NCBI GenBank assembly: GCA_929113105.1
Contig: OV816026.1
Coordinates: 121,051,025-121,115,024 of the forward strand
Source of the DNA: Agrypnus murinus
Lineage: Eukaryota; Arthropoda; Insecta; Coleoptera; Elateridae
Length of the DNA stretch: 64,000 nucleotides
Direction: 5' to 3'
The notes under the pieces are model-generated. The model made no database searches and was not told where the DNA came from. It worked only from the letters and a program-made list of their open reading frames with translations. This document shows positions 18,301-31,211 of this stretch, piece after piece. The first letter of the stretch is position 1. Each line of letters opens with the position of its first letter. The position numbers were made by a program, and so were the translations under genes.

Positions 18301-19026
18301 TCCGTCGAAGACAAATTAAACGTCGCTACTGGGGATGCCATGATTAATAAGTCCCGCAATTCCGAAAAACATTAACATTCTGGTGTAATAACCCGAGTGA
18401 TTACGATTAAATTAGATGCCTTCAATTAAATGAGGGTAATTATACCAGTTCAGATTACATTTTCAAAGAATTTGCATACACACCCATTGTTAAATCTAAA
18501 CAGTTTTCTCGAATAGAGCTTTCAAACAAATAAATTTCGTTTAGTTTGGTTTAGATATTAAACGTAGTAATTCACTTCTATTTATTACAACTCTGGAAAT
18601 TACAGGTTGTGAAAGCTGCGTGCTGTTAAAAATTTATAGGTATACGTTTGTGTAAGACTGAGTTTATAGTGTTGTTAAAAATTATGGTTTACATTTTCGT
18701 ATAAAGAGTTATATTTATGTTTAGAAACTGTATTTAAGTGTGCACTAGAAGGTTATTGTTGGAAAACCTACTGCCTGTTGATATACACAACAAAACGCTA
18801 AAAGCACTTTACCTTACTCAAATTAAAAAACTGTACGTTTATTAGATTGCCTCTAGCTTGAGATTTGTAGAGCGCATGAAAACTTTAAATTTTGTTATAA
18901 TAGTACTGATATTTATATTTATAAAGCTGGACGCGCATTTAATAGAAATAATTCTACTACGGCTCTGTAGAATATCGAGATATTTCGTTTGGGTTACGTA
19001 TAAACCAAATTCTCTTCGTTTTAATA
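15373..19026. other. Long AT-rich non-coding stretch
   Basis: No gene recognised. It contains the direct repeat pair listed separately (16211-17382) and a short hairpin GGGTGTG / CACACCC near 15897-15918. The remainder has stops in all frames at high density. Confidence 0.4.
16211..17382 (+). repeat. Pair of diverged direct repeats about 1.1 kb apart
   Basis: 16211-16280 and 17313-17382 share TTTAAAACACAAG, CTTATTTTTGTT and GAGTTCTACTGGG followed by CGAT, with weaker similarity continuing some 100 bp further. Two old copies of one dispersed repeat, or the ends of a decayed element; the stretch between has no recognisable coding sequence. Confidence 0.5.
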
Positions 19027-19028
19027 TA

Positions 19029-20058
19029 CAGTCGAACTTCTATATAACGAAGTCGATAAATCCCAAAAAAAATTCGCTATAGGGAAATTTAGTTATAAAG
19101 AAATATCACCTTTTGTAAATATTATTTTAATGCTTTCGTTTTAATTCGAGTGATTCCGCAAACTGTAATGCATTGAGTTTAATTAATTGTGATAATGGTG
19201 CATTTTTGACGGGAATTAAATGCAGCCACTTTAAAACTGCTTCATCTACGGCGTCGTAAACATAAGTTCTAGCACGTTTTGCTGTATGTTCACCAACTGA
19301 TTTTAAAATTGATTCGCGATTTTTTATTATAGTCGATAAACTACTGGCAGGAATTCCAAACTTTGCCGTGAGCCGCGATGTTTGTCTTTTTTGTATACAG
19401 TTATCAATTTCCCGCAACACGTTGATTTTCTCAATAATGGTTAAATACTTTCGCTTTGATTTTTTTTGTACTTTAGTGTAGAGCTGTTCTCTCACAAAAC
19501 TAAAGTTACAATAAAAATTTGCAATGCAAGTTTTGAACTTTACGTAAATGATAATTGCATTTTAATCTTTCTTAGAGGGGTGGAATCTCCATTTAGACAA
19601 GTAACAATGTGTATAATGCATCTAAGTTTAATCTTTCTTAGAACTCTCATTCAGATAAATTTCCGGAACTTCATTGAAAAAGTTAGAATGTAAAGATAAA
19701 CCAGTTGTAAACCTTTTAATGACAATTTTAATCCTTCTTAGAATTTCCATTTAAACATATTTACAAAATACTTTTATAAGGATTACAGGTTTTTAAAAAT
19801 GTGTGCAGGCTTCTTGGAAGATGGCTAAATTTATAATTTTTTACTGCTGCTAAGAAAGAAATATTGATGCATAATACATACATTTACCTGGAAAAATTTA
19901 TTTTAGTTTGGCCTAAAAAATTCGTTAAATAGAAATTTTACTTCGTTATTTAGAGACACTTTTATATGTATTTTTTCTAAAAGGGCAGTGTATAGCACAA
20001 AAATTCGTTATATAGAGAAAATCGCTATATAGAAGTTCGTAATATGGAAGTTTGACTG
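19029..20058 (-). mobile_element. pogo/Tigger-type transposon, internally deleted
   Basis: The inverted ends are CAGTCGAACTTCTATATAACG on the left and, reverse-complemented, CAGTCAAACTTCCATATTACG on the right, flanked by TA (19027-19028 and 20059-20060). This is the terminus and TA target preference of pogo/Tigger elements of the Tc1/mariner superfamily. Several internal copies of the TATATAACGAA motif lie near the ends. Only the first ~122 codons of the transposase remain (minus strand, 19127-19495). The catalytic DDE region is missing, so it could move only in trans. Length is 1,030 bp, against roughly 2.5 kb for full elements of the family. Confidence 0.92.
19127..19495 (-). pseudogene. 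Tigger-type transposase, N-terminal fragment
   Basis: 122 residues from the ATG at 19495. Residues about 14-60 (KRKYLTIIEKINVLREID, RLTAKFGIPASSLSTIIKNR) match the CENP-B N-terminal / psq helix-turn-helix that binds the terminal repeats. Residues about 80-120 (VDEAVLKWLHLIPVKNAPLS, LNALQFAESL) match the start of the second, CENP-B-type HTH. The frame ends in LELKRKH at the internal deletion, before any DDE residue. The whole fragment lies inside the TIRs at 19029-20058. Confidence 0.88.
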
Positions 20059-20060
20059 TA

Positions 20061-23000
20061 TGTACAGAGAGCTATATTCACAGTTGCAAACAGTTTAAAA
20101 TTGTTTTTCAGATGAAAAACGTTTCCGAATAATACCGATATTGGGCGTCAAGTAATATTTAGATTAATTTCTGGTTGTGTTCAAATTTTGTTTTCCGATG
20201 AACTGCTATACATTTTGCAAATAAGAACTACAGCAACCCTGTTTTTTTTAATACCTCAGACAAGAAAACACATTTTATTACCCTTGATAAAATGTATGAA
20301 GGAGTTTATTTCTTTAAAAACCCCGTGGGCGTTTTTACAGTATTTTGCGATTGGTGAAAAATAACATCACCCTAATTCTGATAGGCTATACAAAATTACC
20401 TTTGTCTTAGTTTGAGAAAGTTTAGTTAGTCTGAAAGTACCGTGCAGTAGAGTCAAGTCCGTCCGAAAAAGTTGTCGATACGAGTACCGTACAGGCAATC
20501 AAAGTAAGTTAAGAAAGCACGCGTTACCGTCCAGTCCAGTGTAGCATATACAGAGCGTTTCAAATAATCTCAATTCTTAAACTTTAATAATTAGTCATTA
20601 GTTACTCATTAATAGCCCAAAAGGTTCAACGATTGTTTATGATCTGAAAATTTACAGTTCACTTAAACGATCCTAGTTGATCAAAGATGTGATTACAGTG
20701 TTTTAAGTTACATCTGCACGGTAGTTCTTTTAGTGTAATAAAGCCTGTATACATATAGTGAATGTACTTGACGATTATAAGATAATCCCTTCAGACGACG
20801 TGAAAAAGTATTAGGATAAAGTTAATCAATTTTGATTAAAGTAACCTAAGTTAAGTACTATTTGCTGCTATAATTTTTCATAAGTTTCATAAAGTTTTTC
20901 ATTCCCACAGAGGACTCCTATTTTGTCTTTGTAACATTAGCTAATAATAGCAAAGAAGAACCAGTGCTAGAAGCAATAATGGTTTCATACCTAATTTATC
21001 TTTAATAAATCTTGTTTTAAATGATAAAACTTAATTATTATATACGGCACAACCAACTGATTTTGTCATACCAAAAAAAACTTTAAATTAAATAATAAAG
21101 TTCTCTATTCCAGACACACTTTTGAACATCAATTATCATATTATAACGAAAGTCCCTTCTGGTCACTGCCGGTTTCAATAAAAATCAGATGACTGGCGTT
21201 CAACGTAATAATCCTGATTTACAATAAGTCTCCCTGTTTGCAATTTAGAAAGAGGCTTTGGAAGCTAGCACCCACGATCTTGTAAATAATCTGATAAGAA
21301 ATATTTCAGCGTGGTATATAATATTTAAAGTAAGTATTGTTCAAAGTTCAACAACGAGTATTTTAATTGCAAGAATAAATCTGAAATAGACAGACACGAC
21401 ATGGGTTTTACGTTTTTGTGATTGTCCATGAATCTCGAGATGCCGAATTTCGTAGAAATAAACTGGAAAATAACAATTTTAAAATTTTTGAGTACTGCCA
21501 TTCAATTCCGAAGTACTAACTACTATCAGGGACGTGCTTAGTAGTAATAAAGAACCCTAAGTGTCGATAAAACTTTATGTTTTGGTCCATTAAAATAGCA
21601 TGGGGAGTTTCTAGGGTCATAAGTTCACCCATTTTATAATTTTTTAATTTTAAGATTTTTTGCACCCGACACAGCAATGGGTACCAGGGATTTCGAAAAA
21701 GAAGAAGAAGAAAATTTTTTGCAACATTCCTGGGAGCCCAGGAAACTCCAAACGAAATTTCAACGTTTTGGCAAACAAAAACCTTCTGGAACACGCAGTA
21801 TAACGGGAACTCCCTGACCGGCTAGCCCACGGTGTTAAAAGAAGTCCCAGCTATATTAAAATTTATTACACAAAACATTAACCTTAATCTGACTAAATCT
21901 TTGGGTCCGGGAAACGTCTACTCTAAGATAGCAGCCGCCGTTTGAACTCGGCACAAGCGTTTGTAGGAGTGAAAGACACAGATACAAAAGAAACAGAAGG
22001 TTATTTATTTTAAAATATAAAAAAGAAATTGTGTGGTTGACACCGCACACAAAATGCAATGATTATACTGAACACAAAATTATTCGTAAATAAACCCCGT
22101 AAATAAATAATTAATAATAAAAAAATATTTTGAAATCAGAAGTCTTAAACAATTCTACATTCAATAAATTTTCATAATCAAAATAACAATAATTTAATTA
22201 CATATCTTAACTAAATTGAATATCCGAATCAGACTTACGCTTTCTGCAGAAAAGTAATACGAGTGGCAACTGTGCCTTTAATATAATTTGTTAAAACCAA
22301 TTTAGGAATTACTTTGTTTACATAACCTAAAAGTTAAGAAGGAAGAAGCCCTGTGTTGGTGTTGGTTTGTCTTCTTTTTACCCTTTGTAGGTAACTGGTA
22401 AAAATACTTTGATTTTAGGTAACACTCAGCTATAACCAGGTCGTGAAGAAGGAGGTAAAGGTAGAAGCTGGAGGAGAAAAGCAGCCGGAAAAAAAAGAAG
22501 CCGGAAAAGATGTTTTCATCGGTTTTAAACGATAGACATGGGTGGATTATCACCTCTTGTTGTATTTGTATTGAAAGATATTCCTTGCTGTAGAGCTTAA
22601 AAGACCAAACAGTTGGATTCCTGTGATACAAACAATCACCACTGTGAAAAACTGATCACCAGGAAGTTACACTAAATTCCACAATAAACTCATAAAGAGA
22701 GAAATTATCAAAAATTTCCTAAAACTGGAAGGAAGCAAACACTCTATTTGCAAGTCAAATTATAACTCACCTTTTAAAAGGATAAAAGTGATTATCTTAT
22801 CAAAAGTTCAAAAAAACCGAGATAAAGCTACATTCACCAATGAGGTAGCCTGAACAGAAATATTACCAAATAAGCCAAAGCTAATAAAAGAAAAAATGGA
22901 GAAAAACCTTTTAAGAAAGAAAAATGTTAGGATAAACATTAAGTGAAATTGAACTGGTGAAAAGCCTTTAAAGCAAATTGTAACAGCAGAGATATAGACA

Positions 23001-23639
23001 GACTCGACATAGATTTCACATTTTTGAAATTCTTATTTTATTATAATTGATCATGCACAAGCAGATTTCAATCTTCGCTGAAATTTACTAGCAAATAACA
23101 ATTTTAGGCGATAATGATTTCAAGGAAATAACAACATCGTGTTTAGCAGTATTAAAGATACCGAATGTCGATTTTCAGCTCAAATGAACAAAATTTACTT
23201 TTTGGTCCATTTGAATATGAAATAAATAAAAGATTAATAAAAGTTTCACAAGTTTATTATACAGTAGTATATTGTTGGGACAGCTAAGCTGTCATTATCA
23301 AAGATAATATAAATATAAACAAACAAATCGCTAAGGTACGTAAATGCAAAAAATAGATAATAGAAAAAAAGATAATAATAAGAATTAAATGTCTAACACT
23401 TCCAGTAACAGAGATTTACTGATCTCAATCTGTTCATTCATTTAAGGTACCATGAGTTTGCGTTTGTATATCTCAAAAACTTCTAAAATGTCTAATTTGC
23501 ATTTGTTATTACAACGTAACATGTTTAGTTTTAGCTTTCATGTCTTACTATAAGTGCGTCTAACAGTCATTAGAGTTGATTAGCTTAGCTTAACACTTTA
23601 AAGTGAGAGAAATTCTAACTGCTTAAAATTTTTCGGTTA
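20061..23639. other. Long AT-rich non-coding stretch
   Basis: No gene recognised. A CAGGGA inverted pair (21527 and about 21820) was examined and not accepted as a transposon. Purine-rich sequence (GAAGAAGAAGAAG near 21702, and 22440-22500) is present. No open frame resembles a known protein. Confidence 0.4.
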
Positions 23640-24330
23640 GAGCATTTAGTAGTGGGGTTTGAAGAGCTTGAATCTGTCAAAGACCTTCTCAAGATCTCTA
23701 GTGCGGCCTTCAAAATTAGAAGACAGGGATATCATATCGTACGCATAAATACGTATGACAACATCTTTAACCTTAAATCAATTCATGGGCCTCGAAAATG
23801 AGTCGTGTGTATAACCTCCTTCCTTTGGTACTAGAACTACCGAGACAGCATAGGAAGAATGCAGTTCTTAGTTGTGTCTTCTTCTAATAGTTCATTAACT
23901 AGTTATTTAGCGCAAGACGGGGGTACAACTACTGGAACATCATCGCTAATAATGATATGTTCAGTGAAATGGAGTAGCTTCGGTACTGGATCCGAAGAGT
24001 AACTCATTATTCTTAAAATTGAATTTAAGGTGGTGATTTGGGAACCAGTTAAAACGTTCATCATTGCGTAAAAAATCACATTAAAGACAACTGACATTTG
24101 ATGGACATGGAATCCAGTTCATTTACAAAAAGATGAAGTTTGTTTGGATTGTCACCAACAAATTTCGGGATATACTGGCAACAATGTCAGTTTCTCGCAG
24201 AACGTCAGTACCTAACAATGTTCTACTGCAAGTATGATCGGGTATTGCAATCATAGTTCTGGTTACCAATAGGGAACATTTGCGTCATGACCAGTCTTTC
24301 AATCCCACCAGCCAACGTGATACGGAAATG
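23640..24330 (-). pseudogene. Decayed gypsy Pol (protease to reverse transcriptase)
   Basis: Minus-strand pieces in shifting frames read as a Ty3/gypsy Pol. Near 24235-24320, GGIERLVMTQMFPIGNQNYD resembles the protease region. VPKLLHFTEHIIISDDVPV and VNELLEEDTT (near 23960-23870) resemble the RT entry. SVVLVPKEGGYTHDSFSRPM (around 23850) and FKVKDVV match RT motifs 1-2. SSNFEGRTRDLEKVFDRFK (about 23660-23720) matches the segment after the YxDD box. The part in between, including motif A, is deleted; several stops and frameshifts are present. No LTRs were seen. Identification is by motif order, so it is moderately sure. Confidence 0.55.
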
Positions 24331-27300
24331 CTTGGAGACAGAAGAAAGACCTTTTTCTAAAGAATCTGGGAAAATTGGGAACCAGCCCTGCTTACTTAGC
24401 GCTCTGTGTCAAAGATTACCTTTCCTTGACTGCCTTCATTTTCAATGAGAACTTTAGACCTATCTGAAATAGTATAAAACATGTAATCGTAACTAGTTCT
24501 CCTTATAATGTGGTCCCCTAATACGTGCCCTTAAAGTTTGTACATAGTGCTACTCTGCTAGTAGTAGGTGCGTTCGAAAGAAATTCTTACAAAATATAGT
24601 GTTTATTTGCTTTACATTTTAAAATACATTTCCTTTAATAAAATTATAATTCTGTAGAATGCCTTTGGCGAGGTAATTTATAGAAATACCTCAGAATTAC
24701 AACACAGAATTAGAATTTTTCTGTCGTCTTGAACACCTTAAATAAAGTTGTATACTTCAGAATTACCAAACGTATTGTAATATGTACGTAGATAATTTTT
24801 AATTGAAGTTCGTGAGTGATTAGCAAAACAATTATGCAAACATAAAAGTCATGTTACGAGATATGTTTATTTTGCAGTTTTATTGAATTTTCGAAATTTT
24901 AAAGCTGTTTTTGTTTGTGAATTTAAGCCAATTATTAGTATTAAAAATATATTATTTTGTCCACATTAAAATTAAAGGTATTACTTTATTTTTCAGTTTA
25001 TGTGTTGTAAATGGTTGAATTAAGAATTTTATTTTTTAAAAGTTTATATAATTAGTTTTTGCATTGATGAAAGTTTATAAATAATAATTGGTTTATGTGA
25101 CAGTGATGTCAAGATTATTTTGTTTATTCAAAAAGTACTTTTGTTTTACAAAGAACTATATCAAGGGAATCAATTTTTTAACAATTAAGTAACAATATGC
25201 GGTCAAAAGAACAAGGTGTGTTTCTCGTTGCTTCGAAAAGTAAGTTTGTAAGGTTAAAATTGAACTATGATTATAATAAAAAAAAAAGAGGTTATATGAA
25301 ACGTTACTAATTGATAATTTTGTTATAATGATAAAGTGTGTTTGAATAAAAAGCTGTTATTTGAAAATAATACAGTTTTTATTAAACTATTAAAATAATT
25401 ATAATAATAAAAATCATAGCTTTATTTAACCTTGTCAATGCTACGTTAATAAATGAGAATAGGAAAAAAGAAGCAGTTATTTGTTTAATTAAAGGAAGAT
25501 CCCTTTATTTAATAAACAACAATAATTTGATTTTCGATTTGAATGGAAATTATATTTGGTTTAATCAATATTGGTATACAATTATTGACAAATGGAAATG
25601 TCGACGAAAATGACGCATGGAAGAATAATTTTTGTCAGAATTATTTGAAATAAAGATGGAAGAATATTAAAAAGTTTGTCAAGCAACTCAAATCTGAATA
25701 GAGATGGGATTCATGTGGCGCCAAATATAAAAAGGAAAAGTGAGTTTTTAAATCAAAATTTAATTAAATGAATTTAAATACCTCAATTTTATTTATAATA
25801 GCAATTAGATTTGCAGTATAGATACAATTTTCAAATTTAAGTAATTTTCATAAAAATGTATCATTCTGATATGCAAATCGTATTTTGTCTGTATTAATTA
25901 TTTATTTTTTAAACCCCCTATATACACAGTAATATGTTTTCTGGCGCAATTTTCTTTTAATTACTTTTTTAAATTGTATATAAAACTATACACGTGTTTC
26001 GTTTTAAAATTTTAAATGTTTCAGGCGCTTTCAAAATTATTACTCACACTGAAAATTGGCAATTAAGTAGTTGTTAAGAAGTTGAGGTTCCCTTCTAACG
26101 TGATGCCGTAGGCACGAGCTTATAACGCCTAATTGGCAGTACGGCACTGTGTGTCTTTAACACAATTACTTCAATAACCCAGAAGGCAAAGCCTCATGGA
26201 GTTATTTCCATCGTTATATATTATAGGCATATACAGACTCTTGGTAGTACAACGAACATTCAGAATTATCGAAATGCTCCTGCCCAACTCCTTAATTCAC
26301 AATATTAATGCGGACAAATGGGAATGGATCCTAATTAAGTAATTACAGCAGATCAAAATTAGTTTCGAAACAGGACACGCCCAAAATGAGGTTACTGTGA
26401 AGGGTATAATGTGATTAGCCAACTATTAGCATTCGAGTACTGGATTAAAATATATTACCCAACATTAATGTTGAACGCAAAAATAATGTGAAGGATTTAT
26501 TGACAATAAAGTGTTTTCTGTTTTCCATTTTCCAAATAGAACTGATTTTTGATAATCTGTTTTTCTGTCGAGTATTTTTCATATTTGTTAAAGTTCTAAC
26601 ACATATTTTTATAGCATAAAAACAAAACAAATTTAAAACGTTCAAGACCTTCATGACAGACTACTTAGAATGGCATTGCGAGATGTCAGGTTACCCCGAG
26701 GGAATTTATATTCTGATTTAGGACTATCTCAGGAGGATTACAAATGTAAATGACTCAAAATTTTATATGCTCAAGTAATGTCCTGTTAGTGAATAACTTT
26801 AATTCTTAGGTTTTAACTATGTGCCTATTTATTTAATTGGATAATTTCGAAATTTCTACTTTGGTACATTTTAAAAATGGTTAGAATTCCTAAACCAGCA
26901 AGAAAGATATAGGTATATGCAATGAATACTTTTTATTGTTTTCAAACTTTTCATCGAACATCAATCATGCCCGTGCGGTATTGGAAATTATCCAAGCTCT
27001 AAATCTATTGACTCGAAACAAAATTAATTAACAAACTAGGAATCGTGCCGCTGTCCAGACACCATTTGTTAATTTAATTTATTGAACATACTATAAAAAA
27101 TACATGGAAAAAGGGAAATTAAAGTTGGCATGGCGTATAGGTCTGTTTCTGATTGATTCGATTCTTTTAATACAAATTGTTACCTACTCACCAATAAGAA
27201 TTATCCTGTAGGTAACTGAGCTATTTAGAAAAGTCTTTTATTATTTTTCTGTTCTTGGTGTAAGTATTAGTAAGCCTCACTTCTGTAATTAAGGGATAAT

Positions 27301-27959
27301 AATCTATATAATAATAGCCAGTTCCGATGCCCAAACTTCACCAACATAACTCGAAAATTAGAAGTAAGCAGAAATTTTACAGGCGGGTGGGCCCATTTCT
27401 AGCAATTCTAATGGTAAACAAATACTGAAATTATCGGTATTTAACCAGGGGTGGAGTAATACAACATTCGAGGTGGGAAGAGCTCTCCGAAAAAATAATT
27501 ATTAAAGATATTTTGATTGTGAGTAATCTTTAAGAGGAACATATACGCTACCACAGACTTTTTGTAGATCTTTTTAAGATCTACAATTCGTGCTCTTACA
27601 GTTTGCCTTTATCTGTTACCGTTTTCGCAGAGTAAGGCATTTTTTGTTTTGCCAATTTTCCTGATTATTTCTTTTACATTTTGCTCATTATTAAACTCCT
27701 GCAAGATCCTGTGAAGAATCTTTTTACATAAAAAAAAGTTTTCTAATAAACAAGCTATCGAATGGTAAAAGCGGAATTAAAATCTATCCAGTTATTCTCG
27801 GAGTTCACCAGCTTTTACGGAGACAGAAGTTAATTGTAATCATTTGAGTGCGCGTGCACCTATGAATGATGCGGGGAGGTATGCTGGTATGCATGCAGAT
27901 TACCGGCAGTGTTATCAATTCAACTTTTGTAAATACATTGATTTCTTTTCTTACTTCAT
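24331..27959. other. Long AT-rich non-coding stretch
   Basis: No gene recognised. A 14-mer TGTGGCGCCAAATA at 25714-25727, preceded by ATTCA, recurs at 56535-56548 and could be an old LTR edge with a tRNA primer-binding site. Otherwise nothing identified. Confidence 0.4.
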
Positions 27960-27964
27960 TAGTA

Positions 27965-28255
27965 GCTGACGCGACCAGAAAGGAACCGTTGATTTTTCAA
28001 CGGGAGTATGCTAGTACTAATAATAATAATTACTACTACCCATAGTACCAGGCTGGAGAACCAGGCCCTAGAAGCTATGAAGCTTGTGGGGAAGAGAAGG
28101 AGGTTATTATTATTACGCAGGCCCATTGTGCGGCTGCAACAAATGGCATAATAGCACAAATCCCACATTTGCGTTAAAGCTAAGGAAAAGACTAGCTTAA
28201 CTAGAGACTAAGCTTAAAGTAAAAGACGCTAGCCGTTACACCACCAAGGCTATAA
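27965..28255 (-). mobile_element. Possible second tRNA-derived SINE
   Basis: Read on the minus strand from about 28250 the sequence starts CTTGGTGGTGTAACGGCTAG, which resembles the A-box half of a tRNA. The body continues about 280 bp and ends in an A-rich run (GAAGTAAGAAAAGAAA on the minus strand, near 27945-27960). The B box is not clear and no target duplication was found. The middle holds AATAATAATAATTACTACTA, a short simple repeat. Could be a diverged SINE or a chance tRNA-like start. Confidence 0.4.
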
Positions 28256-28993
28256 ATATATTCCTAGATAAGCTATGGATATTTCTAGGATAAGAATAAT
28301 GTCTACATATAAAAAGTGCTAATTTAGCAAAAAATATTGACCCTATCTCTATTAATAAACAAGAAAACATATTTGTCTATTTTTTCATATAAATCTTAAA
28401 TAAAACGCTTTTTTGCTGAAAATTAACAGCATAAGAATCGCAAGGTCCTTTCTAGCAACTACAAAAATCTCATAGGTATATGGCATATATTTTCTGAGAA
28501 AAAAATTATTTGACTTACTTTTAATGAAATTGCCCCTAAAAATGGGTACCTTACGGTGGTATACAAAACTATATCATTTAGAAATATAATATTTAACTGT
28601 TATATGTAGAAATAAATTTACTATTTGCTCGTTTTCAAAATATTTCATTTGGATCAGTAGTTTACGAACAATACCTTTCAAAGCCAGAAGACTCTAGAAA
28701 AAACTTGGTATTAGTAAATGCATTTCGGTGGTAAGTTTAGAAAAAAACAACTTTTTTACAAATTTGTTGGAAAGTTGCAGAGGACACTTAATTGTTTGGT
28801 AAAGATCAAAAACGGATTCCTGCAACGTCAATTCCGATAGTAAAGTGTGTACGAGTACACTAGAAAGTGGCTTATCAGGTTATCTTTTAATATAGAAAAT
28901 GCATTTTCAGGATGTTGTTGCATGGTTATAGATCTGCATTAAATTAATACGTACTTTGAAAGATGACATACGAATAAATGGAATTTTATCAAT
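28256..28993. other. AT-rich non-coding stretch
   Basis: Possibly contains more of the decayed gag that starts at 29176 on the minus strand, but nothing could be aligned with confidence. Confidence 0.35.
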
Positions 28994-29176
28994 TTATGTA
29001 ACGACGTAATTAAATGCAAAATAACGTTCTACGAGAGTGAAGAAAAATTGTACATCATTCGCAGTGAATGGTGGAAATTCGACTTTTGGAATATAATGCA
29101 TGTTTCTTAAATTATCACTGACTAGTTGAACTAATTGTTTTGTTACTGATCTAGAGCGACCATTACGTAAGCTCAT
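28994..29176 (-). pseudogene. Fragment of a retrotransposon Gag (DUF7041-like)
   Basis: A 60-codon minus-strand piece reading IPKVEFPPFTANDVQFFFTL, VERYFAF and NYVV. It resembles the N-terminal part of arthropod retrotransposon Gag proteins with the pattern PPFW..(D/N)P..WF.Q.E..F......KF.YVV. The usual stretch between the aromatic segment and NYVV is missing, so there is an internal deletion. The conserved Trp residues are not kept. It is a short relic; the identification rests on this one motif. Confidence 0.45.
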
Positions 29177-30118
29177 TATACGGAAATGAAGGGAGTTAAG
29201 TGTTACTTATCTTATTTAACAAACATGAATCTGAAACAGGACTTGAACCAACAGAAAGCCAGAGAACGTCGACGAACTGGAGAGAATATCTTGGATTAAA
29301 TTTAAAGTTACATACATGTTGAGTTACGTCGGCAGGTCATGTAGTATATTCTTACTAATTATAATTAAAGACTGATTGTTGAGTTATGAGAGCTTTATTT
29401 ATTTTTAGATTTTTGTGAAGAAGAATGAATATCCCTTTACTGTCCCAGACATGCTAATCGCCACAGTACTTTGACTGGCGTATTAAACCAAATGTCAAAA
29501 AAAAGCTTTAGAATTATTCGTCTTATTAAGTAGCGAAAGCTACTTTATACGAACACAATGTCTATTCGTACGGATCACGATTATCTTTGCAACGGTTCAA
29601 TATTTTAAGGCTGCAGCTTTGGAAAAAGAAATTATAAATTCATATAACGAATTCTGATATGATCAAGTTAGTTTAAATTTTTTATAAATTTTCTTTAAAT
29701 ACATAACCTAATGACATAACCTAAAAGAATGATCATTTTGCTTCATTTATTCGGTAGATCAGTGCTATATCATATATCCCCCCAAGGATCAAATAAACCT
29801 TCTATAAAAATGACATGGAAAACTTTTAGGTTTACTATACATAACAGCTACCATAACTTAAAACTAAAATGAGTTGGTACTGTAAGTACCGCGATCAAAA
29901 AATGGAACGAATTCGAGCAGCTGTTAAAGTTGGTAACATGTTTTTCGCCTACCGTGATCGTATTCGAATACACTTTTTTGGCATGAATGTTTGGTAGCAT
30001 TCTTACTAGAAGCTCACTACCTTAAAATTAAAGTAAGTCATTGTTGACAGTGTTGGTGTTTAATTCAAGATTTTGCACGAACATCCGGGTGTTGCGTCCA
30101 GTTTTATCACTAAGCCGC
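29177..30118. other. Non-coding stretch
   Basis: No gene recognised. A short direct repeat CATAACCTAA (near 29703 and 29715) and a (C)n run near 29780 are the only patterns noticed. Confidence 0.4.
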
Positions 30119-30143
30119 GAATTGAGATACGCTTAACACGCAC

Positions 30144-30804
30144 CAGGCGCGGATCCAGGGGGGGTCACGGGGGTCATGACCCCCCCCCAATGATGAACAA
30201 AACACAATTTTTTCAGGAGAATAAACTGATATGGTAAACGATAAAAAAATTGTGTAATTAGCACTACATCTGTAACTACATCTGTAAGCCAATTAATTTT
30301 GATTATAACAAGGAATTTGATTTAAACAACATCGTATGTGATTAAGATCAGCTTTTGTCAATTTTAAAAATATCTAAGCCTTAGCTAAGAAAAATATATT
30401 CACCAAGATATCAATCTTAACATTGATTCTGTGATTACTCGATTCGCGAAGAGCAAACGCACACGTTTGGAATTGGTGCTCTGACTTCACTAAAGCAGAT
30501 GCAACATATTGACATATGTGATTATAGTTTATTTATAGTTTATTTATACATACATTGTGATTATAGTTAATTATACTGTAAAACTTGTCATGGAAAAAGT
30601 ATTGTAATATATGATTTTTGTTCAAGTATATCACTCTTGTTCAATTATTTTGGAACAAGATCCGGCAGTAGAAAACATTACAGTAGAAACTCCCCTGCCC
30701 ATTGTACTTTTAATGACACCCCCCCCACCGGTCCGGAGAAAAAAGTCTGGTTGCGTGTCTGAGAGTGACCCCCCCCCCAAAACAAAAGTCTGGATCCGCG
30801 CCTG
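30144..30804. mobile_element. hAT-type MITE, 661 bp, inside repeat R
   Basis: Perfect inverted ends CAGGCGCGGATCCAG / CTGGATCCGCGCCTG with a perfect 8-bp target duplication ACACGCAC (30136-30143 and 30805-30812). Subterminal runs of G and C follow (CAGGGGGGGTCACGGGGG on the left; CACCCCCCCCACC and GACCCCCCCCC on the right). The centre is AT-rich with no transposase; two 60-65 codon frames that cross the right end are chance products of the C runs. The terminus and 8-bp duplication place it in the hAT superfamily. Confidence 0.94.
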
Positions 30805-31211
30805 ACACGCACATTGCCCACATTTCACAATGCTACTAGTAACTCATTGGTAGGAGCGAGGTCACTATTCATCCTCTACTAGCTTTCTAGGATAGTGCCG
30901 GAGCTGTAAACGCGGTCATCCGTCGGCACCTTCTCCAAGGAGATAGCACGCCGTCATCCAAGGGGTCGGTACGTCGTCCGGCTTCGGATTATCCCCCAAC
31001 ATAAAATGTTGAGGGCCACTGCCTAATCGAATCCAACTTCAAATGTGGCGGGACTTGGTTTTTTAATGGTTTTGCCACCCCGATCTACCAAATTAGAGGC
31101 TTAGTTTGCCCTTGACAGAGCTTCATTTTTAAGTCTACACGTTATAGACTCCCTGTTTTAGGGTGAATTTGTGTTGAGCGTGAGAAGCTGTAAGTAATCG
31201 TTTCGCGCTCC

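Noticed and set aside
21527..21820. CAGGGA inverted pair as a hAT-type MITE
   Set aside because: Only six terminal bases agree and the flanks (ACTACTAT versus ACCGGCTA) are not duplicates.
29238..29260. GGACTTGAACC as a tRNA B box on the minus strand
   Set aside because: No A box at the right distance and no cloverleaf can be drawn.
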